Source: Halobacillus kuroshimensis DSM 18393
GTDB lineage: Bacteria; Bacillota; Bacilli; Bacillales; Halobacillaceae
DNA: 64,000 nt
Reading direction: 5' to 3'
Assembly: GCF_000425705.1 (NCBI RefSeq)
Contig: NZ_AUDY01000009.1
Location: forward strand, 62,001 to 126,000
A program made the translations under genes and the position numbers. Each line of letters starts with the position of its first letter. Position 1 is the first letter of the stretch. The notes beneath the pieces are model-generated. The model had not been told where the DNA came from, made no database searches, and saw nothing but the letters and a program-made list of their open reading frames with translations. This document shows positions 31,505-38,756 of the stretch, piece after piece.

Positions 31505-34500
31505 TTTATCCGTCAAAAGACCTGTGGGTGTCATTATGATTGTGGCCGCCATCTTAGGCCTTGGATTCGTTTCATTAAGAAGTTTAACCATCGACTTATA
31601 TCCTGAAATTGAGCTTCCGATTGCGGTCGTATCTACTTCATACGAAGGAGCGGCCCCGCAGGAGGTGGAGAAGCTGGTCAGCCGGCCGGTGGAATCGTCT
31701 GTCAGCAGTATTGAAGGATTGGAGGTGCTTCAGTCTCAATCACAGGCTGGAGCGTCTCTTGTCCTTCTTCAGTTTAATACAGGAGTCAATCTGGACAGCA
31801 CGCTTCTACAGGTAAGAGAAAATGTGGATCAAATCACCGGGGTCCTTCCTGAAGGAGCCTCGGATCCAAGTGTGCTGCGATTTGATCCACAGCAGCTTCC
31901 GATTATGACCATCGGCCTTTCGGGAGATACACCGGATGAATTACAGCAGGTAGCGGAAAACCGGATTGTTCCGTTTCTGGAAAGGCAGGAAGGGGTCGCT
32001 TCCGTCAGTATTGAAGGCGGTCAGGTGAGTGAAATCCAGGTGCTTGTCGACCGTGCGCAGATGACCCAGTATGGACTCGATTCACAAACGGTCATCCAGG
32101 CGCTCAATGCCTCCAACCAATCCGCCTCTGCCGGAACAATCGAAAAAGGGCAGAAAGACCTTCAGATCAGGGTGGACGGTGAGTTCAGCTCGATTGACGA
32201 CGTGAAGAATACGAGAATTCAATCACAGACAGGTGCCCAGGTTACCCTTGATCAAATCGCAGATGTCAGTGAAACACTGACGAACTCTGATACGGTGAGT
32301 AAAGTAAACGGTGATTCATCGGTCGTTCTTTCCATTTTGAAAAAATCGGAAGCCAACACAGTGGAAACGGCGGACAACGTCAGGGAAGCCCTTGATGAAG
32401 TGCAGGGTGACCTTCCAGAGGAAGTCGGAACGAATATCGTTCTGGATACATCGGAGTTTATTAAAATATCCATTAACAGTGTCGTATTGAACATCATCCT
32501 CGGAGGAATCTTCTCCGTGCTCGTCCTGCTGCTATTTTTGAAAAGTATCCGGGCGACGCTTGTCATTGGTCTGTCCATTCCGATCGCCATCATTTCGACC
32601 TTCACATTAATGTACTTCACAGGAGAGACGCTGAACGTGCTGACGATGGGAGGACTGGCTCTTGGGATCGGTATGATGGTGGACAGTTCTATTGTTATTT
32701 TGGAGAATATCGTAAGCTACCGTCAGCGGGGGTACTCGATGGTGGAAGCAGCTAAACAGGGAGCTTCAGAGCTTGCTCCCGCTGTTGTTGCTTCAGCTAC
32801 GACAACGCTCGTTGTCTTTCTACCGATCATTTTTGTTGAAGGGATTGCCTCGGAACTCTTTACTCCGCTTGCGCTGACAATCATGTTTGCTCTGATTGCA
32901 TCGCTGGCTGTGTCGGTCACGTTAATTCCGATGCTGTCCTCGAAGCTGTTAACAAAGTCCTTGAAAGAAAGCGGGCGACGGTATTGGTTCGATCGATTCC
33001 TCGATAAAGTGAACGATGGGTACCGGTCGATGCTGCGCTGGGTACTGAAGTTTCGGAAAACGACGATCGCAATTACAGGAGCTCTGATCGTCGGAAGTGC
33101 TGCTCTGGTTCCTCTGATCGGCACGGAATTTATCCCTCCTTCCGACCAGGGTCAGATCGAAATAAGGGTCAACATGCCGGCGGGGACGTCGCTGGATGAA
33201 ACAGAGTCTGTGACCGCTCAGGTGGACGAGCAGCTGGATACTTTCGAAGATCTCGTGGATGTCCGTTACCTGTCTATCGGAGGAGGTAATATGGGCGGCT
33301 TCGGCGCAAGTACCTCCGACTTTGCTTCCTACACCATTCAACTGGTCGAACCTGATCAACGAGAGAAAACGACCCAGACGGTGATGAAGGAAATGGACGA
33401 AGCTGTGTCTGATATTCCGGGAGCTGAAATTGAAGTCAGTGAACTGGATGCAGGACTGGGGACAGGAGCCCCTCTTCAAGTGCAGTTGAACGGTCCTGAA
33501 TATGAAGTGCTTGATGAACTTGGCGGGCAGGTCACCTACTTGATGAATGAAGTGGACGGTGTTCAAAACGCCGCTTCATCTACGGATGAAGGCCGCCCGC
33601 AGATGAATATTACCGTCGATGAGGCGAAGGCGTCTCAATATGGGCTGACCGAGCAGCAGGTGATCAGCCAGGTCCAGCTTGGATTCAATGGACAGATTGC
33701 TACCCGGTACCGGGATGGTAAGGATGAAAAAGACGTACGCTTCCTGCTTCCAGAGGAGGAGCGGCAGACGATTGCGGACTTGGAGGGGATGTCGGTCCAA
33801 ACACCGAACGGAGCCTTGGTTCCGCTTGCGACGATTGCCGAGTTGGACCAGGTTCAGGGGCCAGTCTCGCTGTTGAGAGAAAATCAGCAGCCCCAGGTAA
33901 ACGTGGAAGCGGAAATCTCAGATGTTGATCTGGGAACAGCGACCGAGGAAGTCCGGGCAGAATTGGATTCCTTGAATTTCCCGGATGGATACTCCTACAC
34001 GATTGGCGGCCAGGCGCAGGATATGCAGGAAGCTTTCGGTGATTTATCCCTGGCGCTGCTATTCTCTGTGTTTCTCGTTTATGCGGTCATGGCTGTGCAG
34101 TTTGAGAACTTCTTGTTCCCATTCATCATTATGTTCTCACTCCCTGCTACCATTATCGGGATCAGTGGTGGGTTGTTCATTACAGGACTTCCATTCAGTC
34201 TGCCGGCCTTTGTCGGGATAATCATGCTGGCGGGGATTGTCGTGAACAACGCCATTGTTTTAGTGGATTATATAAATATACTTCGCAGAAAATCCTACGA
34301 CAGGTATGAAGCCATTCTGGAGGCTGGACCAAGCCGTCTGCGTCCAATTTTAATGACGACGCTGACAACGGTTCTAGGCATGGTCCCTCTGGCCATCGGT
34401 ATCGGACGTGGAGCTGAAGCCCAGCAGCCACTGGCCGTCACCATTATATTCGGACTTACCGTCTCCAGTTTCTTCACATTAGTCTTGATTCCGGTTGTCT

Positions 34501-34568
34501 ATACGTATTTTGATGACCTGTCAGCAAAAATTACAGGATTCTTCCGAAAACGATCGGCGAAAGAATAA
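31491..34568 (+). CDS. RND-family efflux transporter (AcrB/SwrC type)
   Basis: This 1025-residue proton-driven exporter has the standard twelve-helix architecture with two large extracytoplasmic loops. The first helix starts RPVGVIMIVAAILGLGFVSL. The central block contains GMMVDSSIVILENIVSYRQRG with the transport-relevant Asp residues of TM4, and the second half has GIVVNNAIVLVDYIN. B. subtilis SwrC (YerP) is the nearest well-known relative, acting on surfactin and bile-like compounds. Here it is paired with a lipoprotein adaptor. The substrate is unknown. Confidence 0.93.
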   Translation: MKLVNLSVKRPVGVIMIVAAILGLGFVSLRSLTIDLYPEIELPIAVVSTSYEGAAPQEVEKLVSRPVESSVSSIEGLEVLQSQSQAGASLVLLQFNTGVNLDSTLLQVRENVDQITGVLPEGASDPSVLRFDPQQLPIMTIGLSGDTPDELQQVAENRIVPFLERQEGVASVSIEGGQVSEIQVLVDRAQMTQYGLDSQTVIQALNASNQSASAGTIEKGQKDLQIRVDGEFSSIDDVKNTRIQSQTGAQVTLDQIADVSETLTNSDTVSKVNGDSSVVLSILKKSEANTVETADNVREALDEVQGDLPEEVGTNIVLDTSEFIKISINSVVLNIILGGIFSVLVLLLFLKSIRATLVIGLSIPIAIISTFTLMYFTGETLNVLTMGGLALGIGMMVDSSIVILENIVSYRQRGYSMVEAAKQGASELAPAVVASATTTLVVFLPIIFVEGIASELFTPLALTIMFALIASLAVSVTLIPMLSSKLLTKSLKESGRRYWFDRFLDKVNDGYRSMLRWVLKFRKTTIAITGALIVGSAALVPLIGTEFIPPSDQGQIEIRVNMPAGTSLDETESVTAQVDEQLDTFEDLVDVRYLSIGGGNMGGFGASTSDFASYTIQLVEPDQREKTTQTVMKEMDEAVSDIPGAEIEVSELDAGLGTGAPLQVQLNGPEYEVLDELGGQVTYLMNEVDGVQNAASSTDEGRPQMNITVDEAKASQYGLTEQQVISQVQLGFNGQIATRYRDGKDEKDVRFLLPEEERQTIADLEGMSVQTPNGALVPLATIAELDQVQGPVSLLRENQQPQVNVEAEISDVDLGTATEEVRAELDSLNFPDGYSYTIGGQAQDMQEAFGDLSLALLFSVFLVYAVMAVQFENFLFPFIIMFSLPATIIGISGGLFITGLPFSLPAFVGIIMLAGIVVNNAIVLVDYINILRRKSYDRYEAILEAGPSRLRPILMTTLTTVLGMVPLAIGIGRGAEAQQPLAVTIIFGLTVSSFFTLVLIPVVYTYFDDLSAKITGFFRKRSAKE

Positions 34569-34571
34569 ACG

Positions 34572-34606
34572 AAAAGGGTCTTCCCCACGCAGGGAAGACC
34601 CTTTTT
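34572..34606 (+). terminator. Terminator after the RND operon
   Basis: AAAAGGGTCTTCCC and GGGAAGACCCTTTTT form a long stem with a six-base loop. Confidence 0.93.
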
Positions 34607-34663
34607 CATTCTATGACAACAGCCTCAATTCAAGTGAAAAGAATAGTACGAGCACTTTACGTA

Positions 34664-34785
34664 AAGGGTGGTGGAAACGTTGAACTTCCACAGTAGAAGA
34701 TACGAGGCGGGATTATGAAGGTCCTGACCGAGGAAAGGTCCTGGTTCCACGACAGGAAAGCGGGACGTTTTCATCCACACCTGCT
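34664..34785. repeat. Imperfect long inverted repeat in the RND-PilZ gap
   Basis: GGTGGTGGAAACGTT near 34668 is mirrored by AACGTTTTCATCCACACC near 34770, and the interior contains a second dyad, GGTCCTGACC/GGTCCTGG. The layout resembles the hairpin repeats elsewhere in the window, but the sequence is different. The 34569-34866 gap holds no gene that I can support. Confidence 0.45.
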
Positions 34786-34866
34786 GCTACATGTGCGTAG
34801 CCCCCGGATCTTCCGGAATTCTTGAAAGGGACGATGGAAAAAGGAGAATTTAAACAAATCTTCATG

Positions 34867-35277
34867 TTAAGGAGACTTCGATTCTATTTGAGTCTTTTGA
34901 TGTTCTGAGAGGGAATCTCCAAGCTCTTGAATTTTATTCTTCAAACGGCCCGGGTAATCAAAGACATGTAAACCACACGTTGTTTTCTCTTCATTGGTTT
35001 TCAGCCAGATGATCCGGCCTTCAAAGGTGAAGGTTTCCCCGTCCATCATAAACGAGATCATCACTTCATCTCTCATCGACAAATGAGGCTCCGGGGAGGA
35101 GGTAAAGCGCATGCCGTTCAGACTGATATCATTGACCTCAAGCGGCCCCGATACCTGTGGGCTGAATTTCTTGTTATAAAAACCAGGGAGAGGTGATTGG
35201 AATGGATATCTGAAAGGTTCTTGTCTTCTTTCGTGCAACGTCGGCCACCTCTTTCTTATATGGTCAGTTAAGTCCAT
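34867..35277 (-). CDS. PilZ domain protein (probable c-di-GMP receptor)
   Basis: This single-domain PilZ protein of about 136 residues has the arginine-rich ERRQEPFR segment near residue 25 and the DxSxxG-type motif NDISLNGMRF around residue 57, followed by the beta-barrel. PilZ domains bind cyclic di-GMP and change motility or matrix production. Two ATG codons (35280 and 35277, minus strand) follow CAGGAG; the second has better spacing. Its neighbours on the accessory stretch are a CBS protein and SinR, both plausible lifestyle-switch functions. Confidence 0.85.
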   Translation of the reverse strand: MDLTDHIRKRWPTLHERRQEPFRYPFQSPLPGFYNKKFSPQVSGPLEVNDISLNGMRFTSSPEPHLSMRDEVMISFMMDGETFTFEGRIIWLKTNEEKTTCGLHVFDYPGRLKNKIQELGDSLSEHQKTQIESKSP

Positions 35278-35329
35278 CATATACTCCTGAATACATGGAT
35301 TCAATCTTTAATAAGTTAAAAATTCCGAA

Positions 35330-36052
35330 TTACGAAATATCCTGTTCCCTCCTATCGACTTTAATCAAATCCCATGTTGTAACGATTCCCATAGGAAGGT
35401 CATCCGATTGTCCTGTTTTCGTAAGAATGACCGCTTTCAGTTTCTTATCTTCATTCAGGCTCTTCTCAAACCTTTCCTCCAAGTCGAATACTGAGGCGGT
35501 CGCGGAGAGAAATTGAACATTGGCATGTTTCTCATAGCCAAGAACATCGGAGGCCTGTACGTGAAGGGCGGGATTACCTCCGTTTTCAGTCGTCTGTGCA
35601 AGGAAACGGACAATGCCGTCATTAGTCAGGAGTCCGGCAAAGTGATGGCTGTCATCATAGATGGGAAACTGGGATATGCCGTGCTTGCTGAATGCCTCCA
35701 TAATATGAAGCAGATTCGTGCTCGTCTTAAAGAACAGGACAGGACGCGTAGCGAAGGTCAGAGCTTCAGGCGGCTGCTCAAGAATCTTTTGGATGCTCTT
35801 CAAATGATGGACGACATCTTCATGCGGCGTGGCGATATAATAATCCCCGCTGATCCGTTCATGGACAATGGCGTTTCTTAATTTGGCATATTGTTTAAGC
35901 TGGTCAAAATGAACACGGACGACACTGTGCTTCAGTTTGGAATGCTGAAGCAGCTCTACGAAATTGTCGTTTTTAGGATATCCGTTCAGTTCCTTCAGGT
36001 GCTGGTGGATTTGATTGAAGGTTATTTCAAACTCTTCTACAATATCATGCAT
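35330..36052 (-). CDS. CBS-domain protein with HEPN-like N-terminal region
   Basis: This 240-residue cytoplasmic protein is in two parts. Residues about 1-95 are helical and contain RNAIVHER (Arg59, Asn60, His64), an R-x4-H signature like that of HEPN domains. Residues about 100-235 form a CBS pair: FKTSTNLLHIMEAFSKHGISQFPIYDD with GLLTNDGIVRFL, then the second repeat ending MGIVTTWDLIKV. CBS pairs bind adenine nucleotides and regulate attached domains. ATG 36052 follows AAAGGTG. Both the HEPN reading and any RNase activity are inference. Confidence 0.78.
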   Translation of the reverse strand: MHDIVEEFEITFNQIHQHLKELNGYPKNDNFVELLQHSKLKHSVVRVHFDQLKQYAKLRNAIVHERISGDYYIATPHEDVVHHLKSIQKILEQPPEALTFATRPVLFFKTSTNLLHIMEAFSKHGISQFPIYDDSHHFAGLLTNDGIVRFLAQTTENGGNPALHVQASDVLGYEKHANVQFLSATASVFDLEERFEKSLNEDKKLKAVILTKTGQSDDLPMGIVTTWDLIKVDRREQDIS

Positions 36053-36208
36053 GCAAATCACCTTTTTTTTGATTTGTTTATAGTATTTCTGTTTTCGGTG
36101 GTATCAATTCCTGATATGATGAAGAACAAAAAATTAAAGAATTTTTTGTCGAAGCCGATAATAATAGGTAGAATGAAAAAGTGGGGGAATGCGGCTTACT
36201 ACTTTCGA

Positions 36209-36250
36209 CACGTTTCAAAGCAAAAACGTGCTTTAAATAGAACGAAGAAC
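36209..36250. promoter_or_regulatory. Operator-like sites in the CBS-sinR divergent region
   Basis: CACGTTT-N8-AAACGTG (36209-36230) is an inverted repeat, followed by two adjacent seven-base boxes, ATAGAAC and GAAGAAC (36237-36250). Each box matches six of seven bases of the SinR consensus in this orientation (ARAGAAC, the complement of GTTCTYT). A TATACT (36261-36266) lies downstream. This suggests SinR autoregulation, which is inference. Confidence 0.4.
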
Positions 36251-36293
36251 GTAAGTATGCTATACTCGTAGTACATAGAAAGAAGGTGAAAAT

Positions 36294-36623
36294 ATGATCG
36301 GTGAACGCATACAGAAAATACGTAAAGACCGACATATGTCGCTGTCAGAACTGGCGGATAGAGCAGGGGTCGCAAAGTCTTATTTGAGCTCGATCGAGCG
36401 GAACATCCAGACGAATCCATCGATACAATTCCTGACAAAAATTTCACAGGAGCTTGATGTTTCCATTAATTTTCTCCTTCACGGCGAATCAGAGCCGATG
36501 GATGAAACACTGGATCAGGACTGGATGACACTTGTCCAGGAAGCCATGAATTCAGGGATATCCAAAGAGCAGTTCCGTGAATTTTTAGAATTTAACAAAT
36601 GGAGAATTCATCAGAATAAATAA
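36294..36623 (+). CDS. sinR: SinR-type master biofilm/motility regulator
   Basis: This 109-residue protein has an N-terminal HTH (IGERIQKIRKDRHMSLSELA, then GVAKSYLSSIERNIQTNPSIQFL, close to B. subtilis SinR). A C-terminal oligomerisation/SinI-binding segment follows (DQDWMTLVQEAMNSGISKEQFREFLEFNKWR). SinR represses matrix genes in B. subtilis. No sinI antagonist lies next to it, unlike the sinI-sinR pair in Bacillus. ATG 36294 follows GAAGGTG. Confidence 0.92.
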   Translation: MIGERIQKIRKDRHMSLSELADRAGVAKSYLSSIERNIQTNPSIQFLTKISQELDVSINFLLHGESEPMDETLDQDWMTLVQEAMNSGISKEQFREFLEFNKWRIHQNK

Positions 36624-36658
36624 AAACCTGACTGGATGCGCTCAGTCAGGTTTTTTTC
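36622..36658. terminator. Bidirectional terminator between sinR and the sugar isomerase gene
   Basis: AAAAACCTGACTG and CAGTCAGGTTTTTTT form a strong stem. The two genes converge on it. Confidence 0.92.
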
Positions 36659-36667
36659 TGGTAACAT

Positions 36668-37432
36668 TCAGTTTGTTAGTAAAGATGGGAATTTATTTTT
36701 GACGTAGGACATGCTGATCTCAAGACTTTCCATCGGGGTCCGGCGGCTTTCATCCTGCTCCACCACCCACCATTTCACACCGTTTTTCTCTCCAAGGGTG
36801 AAAATGGTATCCAGATCGACGCCTCCTGTTCCCAGTTCCGCAAAAAACTGCTCCTCATCCAGTGTCATATCTTTTAAGTGGATGAGCGGTGTGCGCCCCT
36901 GGTAACGGTCGATCCAGGCTGCGGGATCCCCACCGGCCTTTTGAATCCAGTAGATATCAAATTCCGCCTGTACGTCCTCTTGACCGGTTTCCTGAAAGAT
37001 TTTTTCCAAAGGAACGGCTCCATCGGGAAGCGGAGTCAATTCAAAATCGTGATTATGGTAGCACAATGTAAGGCCATGATCACGGCAGACAGCCCCGATG
37101 TTTTTCAAATCCTCAATCAGTGCCTCGTAATCCCCGGGCTCCCTGTCCTCGATGTAAGGACACACGATGTAAGGACTTCCAATGATCTTATGGTTTTCAA
37201 TCACTTGGGTCAAATTGCCCCTCAGTTCCTCAAGGGGAACGTGACTGGAAGCTGCTTTTAGTCCCAGCTCGTCGAGAAGCGCTCTTACTTTCTCAGGAGA
37301 GAGTCCACCGAAACCGGCAAACTCAACGCCTTGGAAGCCTAAATCTGCTACTTTCCTTAACGTCCCTTCAAAATCCTTCTCTGTTTCGTTCCTTAATGTA
37401 TAAAGCTGGACAGCGAATGGTATGGTGGTCAT
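36668..37432 (-). CDS. Sugar phosphate isomerase/epimerase family protein (AP-endonuclease-2-like TIM barrel)
   Basis: This 254-residue TIM-barrel protein starts TIPFAVQLYTLRNETEKDFEGTL. Metal-binding candidates are His in YHNHDFEL, Glu/Asp in QAEFDIYWIQKAGGDP, His in IHLKDM and Glu in WVVEQDESRRTP. The family includes IolE-like inosose dehydratases, keto-sugar epimerases and 3-keto-glycoside lyases. It stands alone about 3 kb before the sugar-catabolism operon, whose gene at 47933 belongs to the same superfamily. Confidence 0.85.
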   Translation of the reverse strand: MTTIPFAVQLYTLRNETEKDFEGTLRKVADLGFQGVEFAGFGGLSPEKVRALLDELGLKAASSHVPLEELRGNLTQVIENHKIIGSPYIVCPYIEDREPGDYEALIEDLKNIGAVCRDHGLTLCYHNHDFELTPLPDGAVPLEKIFQETGQEDVQAEFDIYWIQKAGGDPAAWIDRYQGRTPLIHLKDMTLDEEQFFAELGTGGVDLDTIFTLGEKNGVKWWVVEQDESRRTPMESLEISMSYVKNKFPSLLTN

Positions 37433-37479
37433 GATTTCATTCCCCTTTCTTTTTATATGGCTCTGTTATTGCTTGGTGT

Positions 37480-37491
37480 TGTTAATTAACA
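37480..37491. promoter_or_regulatory. 12-bp perfect palindrome upstream of the sugar isomerase gene
   Basis: TGTTAATTAACA is perfectly symmetric and lies about 48 bases upstream of the minus-strand start at 37432. It could be an operator for that gene. Confidence 0.35.
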
Positions 37492-37531
37492 TGTGAGCTC
37501 AGATCACCCCTTTCTGTCATGGGATTCGTAT

Positions 37532-37653
37532 GAGGCGGCCTTGGGAATGACTCCCTTTCCGTGGTGTACCGTGAGCCTCCTCAGTCAGCACCTTCCGGGG
37601 TCTCACGATGTACCTTTATCCCACAGGAGTCCCGCCATTCCCAAGGCCGCCTC
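37532..37653. repeat. Long-hairpin intergenic repeat, family A, copy 2
   Basis: Perfect 18-bp arms, GAGGCGGCCTTGGGAATG (37532-37549) and its complement (37636-37653), enclose a core. The reverse complement of the core (GGGACTCCTGTGGGA, CGTGAGACCCCGGA, TGAGGAGGCTCACGG, CACGGAAAG) matches the family A core at 20.18-20.26 kb. The arms differ completely from those of copy 1 but still pair, so the structure rather than the arm sequence is kept. Confidence 0.8.
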
Positions 37654-37683
37654 TTCAAAGAAGGGTAGTTAGAAAGGACATAA

Positions 37684-37760
37684 CCGAAGTCCGTTAAACC
37701 ACTACGAAAGGGACGGTTTTCCCTGCCATCCCATGCTCTGAGTAAACAACGGACCGGACC
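37684..37760. repeat. Possible second dyad element in the same gap
   Basis: GTCCGTT (37689-37695) and AACGGAC (37748-37754) flank about 50 bases including GGGACGGTTTTCCC. No second copy was found in the window. With the family A element and the palindrome at 37480, this is all I see in the 37433-37996 gap. Confidence 0.3.
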
Positions 37761-37996
37761 CCTAATTCCAGACGGAGACGATTTAGTAATCGTTTGAAAT
37801 ATCAACAACAGACTTTAACAGAGCTTTTTATATAAACACTTTTGCGTTTTACACTCCAAAATCCTTCCAAAAATGAAAAAACGATAACCCAAACGAAAAA
37901 AAGTAAGCGGGAGCTTCTTTGAATGATGATGAATGGGCATTCGTCACCGTTGGAAAAATCCCCTATACTACAACCGAACAGAAAGGAGTGACCCAG

Positions 37997-38167
37997 GTGA
38001 CAACGGTTGAACATACTTTGAAAACCCTGAATGGATTTCGTTCCCTTTGCTGGAGCTGCAAGCAGGAACTGTTGGAAGAGGATGTAATCTTCAAGCAGGA
38101 CGTTCACGTTTCTATACCCTTATGTTTCGATTGTTATAACATGGAGACCGATGACTTCAGGGAGTGA
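37997..38167 (+). CDS. Small double-CxxC protein (putative zinc-binding)
   Basis: This 56-residue protein carries CWSC (residues 18-21) and CFDC (residues 43-46), a spacing typical of a zinc ribbon or knuckle. GTG 37997 follows AAAGGAGTG with eight bases between; no ATG exists in the frame. It begins the short plus-strand run leading into the GerPA-like genes. The function is unknown. Confidence 0.6.
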   Translation: MTTVEHTLKTLNGFRSLCWSCKQELLEEDVIFKQDVHVSIPLCFDCYNMETDDFRE

Positions 38168-38168
38168 C

Positions 38169-38195
38169 ACATTCCGGTGACTGGGGAATAGGATA
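38169..38195 (+). promoter_or_regulatory. Possible sigma-K-type promoter before the GerPA-like genes
   Basis: AC (38169-38170), a 16-base spacer and AATAGGATA (38187-38195) match the late mother-cell pattern AC-N16-CATANNNTA except for the first -10 base. The predicted start would be close to the ribosome site, so support is weak. Confidence 0.28.
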
Positions 38196-38221
38196 GTTTA
38201 GAAAAGGTGAGGTGAATAGAA

Positions 38222-38467
38222 ATGCCTGTATCCGTCGTCTTTAATCAGATTGCTGTCAATTCACTAAGCGAGAATGGCCTGATATCCACTGGTCAGAATA
38301 ACCAGCCGGACTGGTCGTGGCAGGGCAAGAACAATAACGCAGCTGGTATTCCTGTCGGATTTTTCATTGCTACCAATAATGTGAATACGATTTTTGATAA
38401 TGACTTCACAGATACTCCGATTAATAACCCTACAGTGAATAACCCTCAACCGAACGTTCAAGTGTAG
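38222..38467 (+). CDS. GerPA/GerPF-like spore protein
   Basis: This 81-residue, Asn-rich protein has the core VVFNQIAVNSLSENGLISTG, then GQNNQPDW and IFDNDFTDTP. The hydrophobic start, internal G-x-N-x-Q motif and Asp-rich end resemble the small GerPA/GerPF spore-coat germination proteins. It shares a recognisable pattern with four other proteins in the next kilobase. ATG 38222 follows AAAAGGTGAGG. The family assignment is by pattern, not certain. Confidence 0.65.
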   Translation: MPVSVVFNQIAVNSLSENGLISTGQNNQPDWSWQGKNNNAAGIPVGFFIATNNVNTIFDNDFTDTPINNPTVNNPQPNVQV

Positions 38468-38478
38468 GAGGGACGCAT

Positions 38479-38736
38479 ATCGACATTCGCTTCGATTCTA
38501 TTTACGTCAATCAGATTGTTGAGAACTCGGGCATCTTCGTTGGACCCAATACCCAGTCAAACTGGAGCAGTCATGAAAAACTAAATGCAGCGCTCGGCAG
38601 CGTGATCGGAGACGGCAACATTCTTTCGTGCAACATCAATGTGGTGTATGACAATGATCTGATCGATATGCCTGTCACCAGTTACAGTTCAGATCATAAG
38701 AAAAAAGAGAAGCCCGGGAACTATTCAGCTTCCTGA
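38479..38736 (+). CDS. GerPA/GerPF-like spore protein with apparent ATC start
   Basis: This 85-codon frame reads DIRFDSIYVNQIVENSGIFVG, then PNTQSNWSSHEKLNAALG, GDGNI and YDNDLID, clearly related to the preceding gene. No ATG, GTG or TTG exists between the upstream in-frame stop (38440) and the conserved start. AGGAGGG (38466-38472) sits six bases before ATC at 38479, where relatives would have ATG, so ATC may initiate or the start may be damaged. The 3' end overlaps the convergent minus-strand gene by 16 bases. Confidence 0.6.
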   Translation: MDIRFDSIYVNQIVENSGIFVGPNTQSNWSSHEKLNAALGSVIGDGNILSCNINVVYDNDLIDMPVTSYSSDHKKKEKPGNYSAS

Positions 38737-38756
38737 GCCTCTCTCATTTTTTCTTC
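38703..38756. terminator. Bidirectional terminator overlapping two convergent gene ends
   Basis: AGAGAAGC (38705-38712) and GCCTCTCT (38737-38744) pair, with A-run and T-run on the two sides. The structure lies inside the last codons of both the plus-strand gene (ends 38736) and the minus-strand gene (ends 38721). Confidence 0.6.

Noticed and set aside
37581-37808. Minus-strand 75-codon frame across the family A repeat
   Set aside because: It starts after no ribosome site and runs through the hairpin repeat and a second dyad; the composition is not protein-like.
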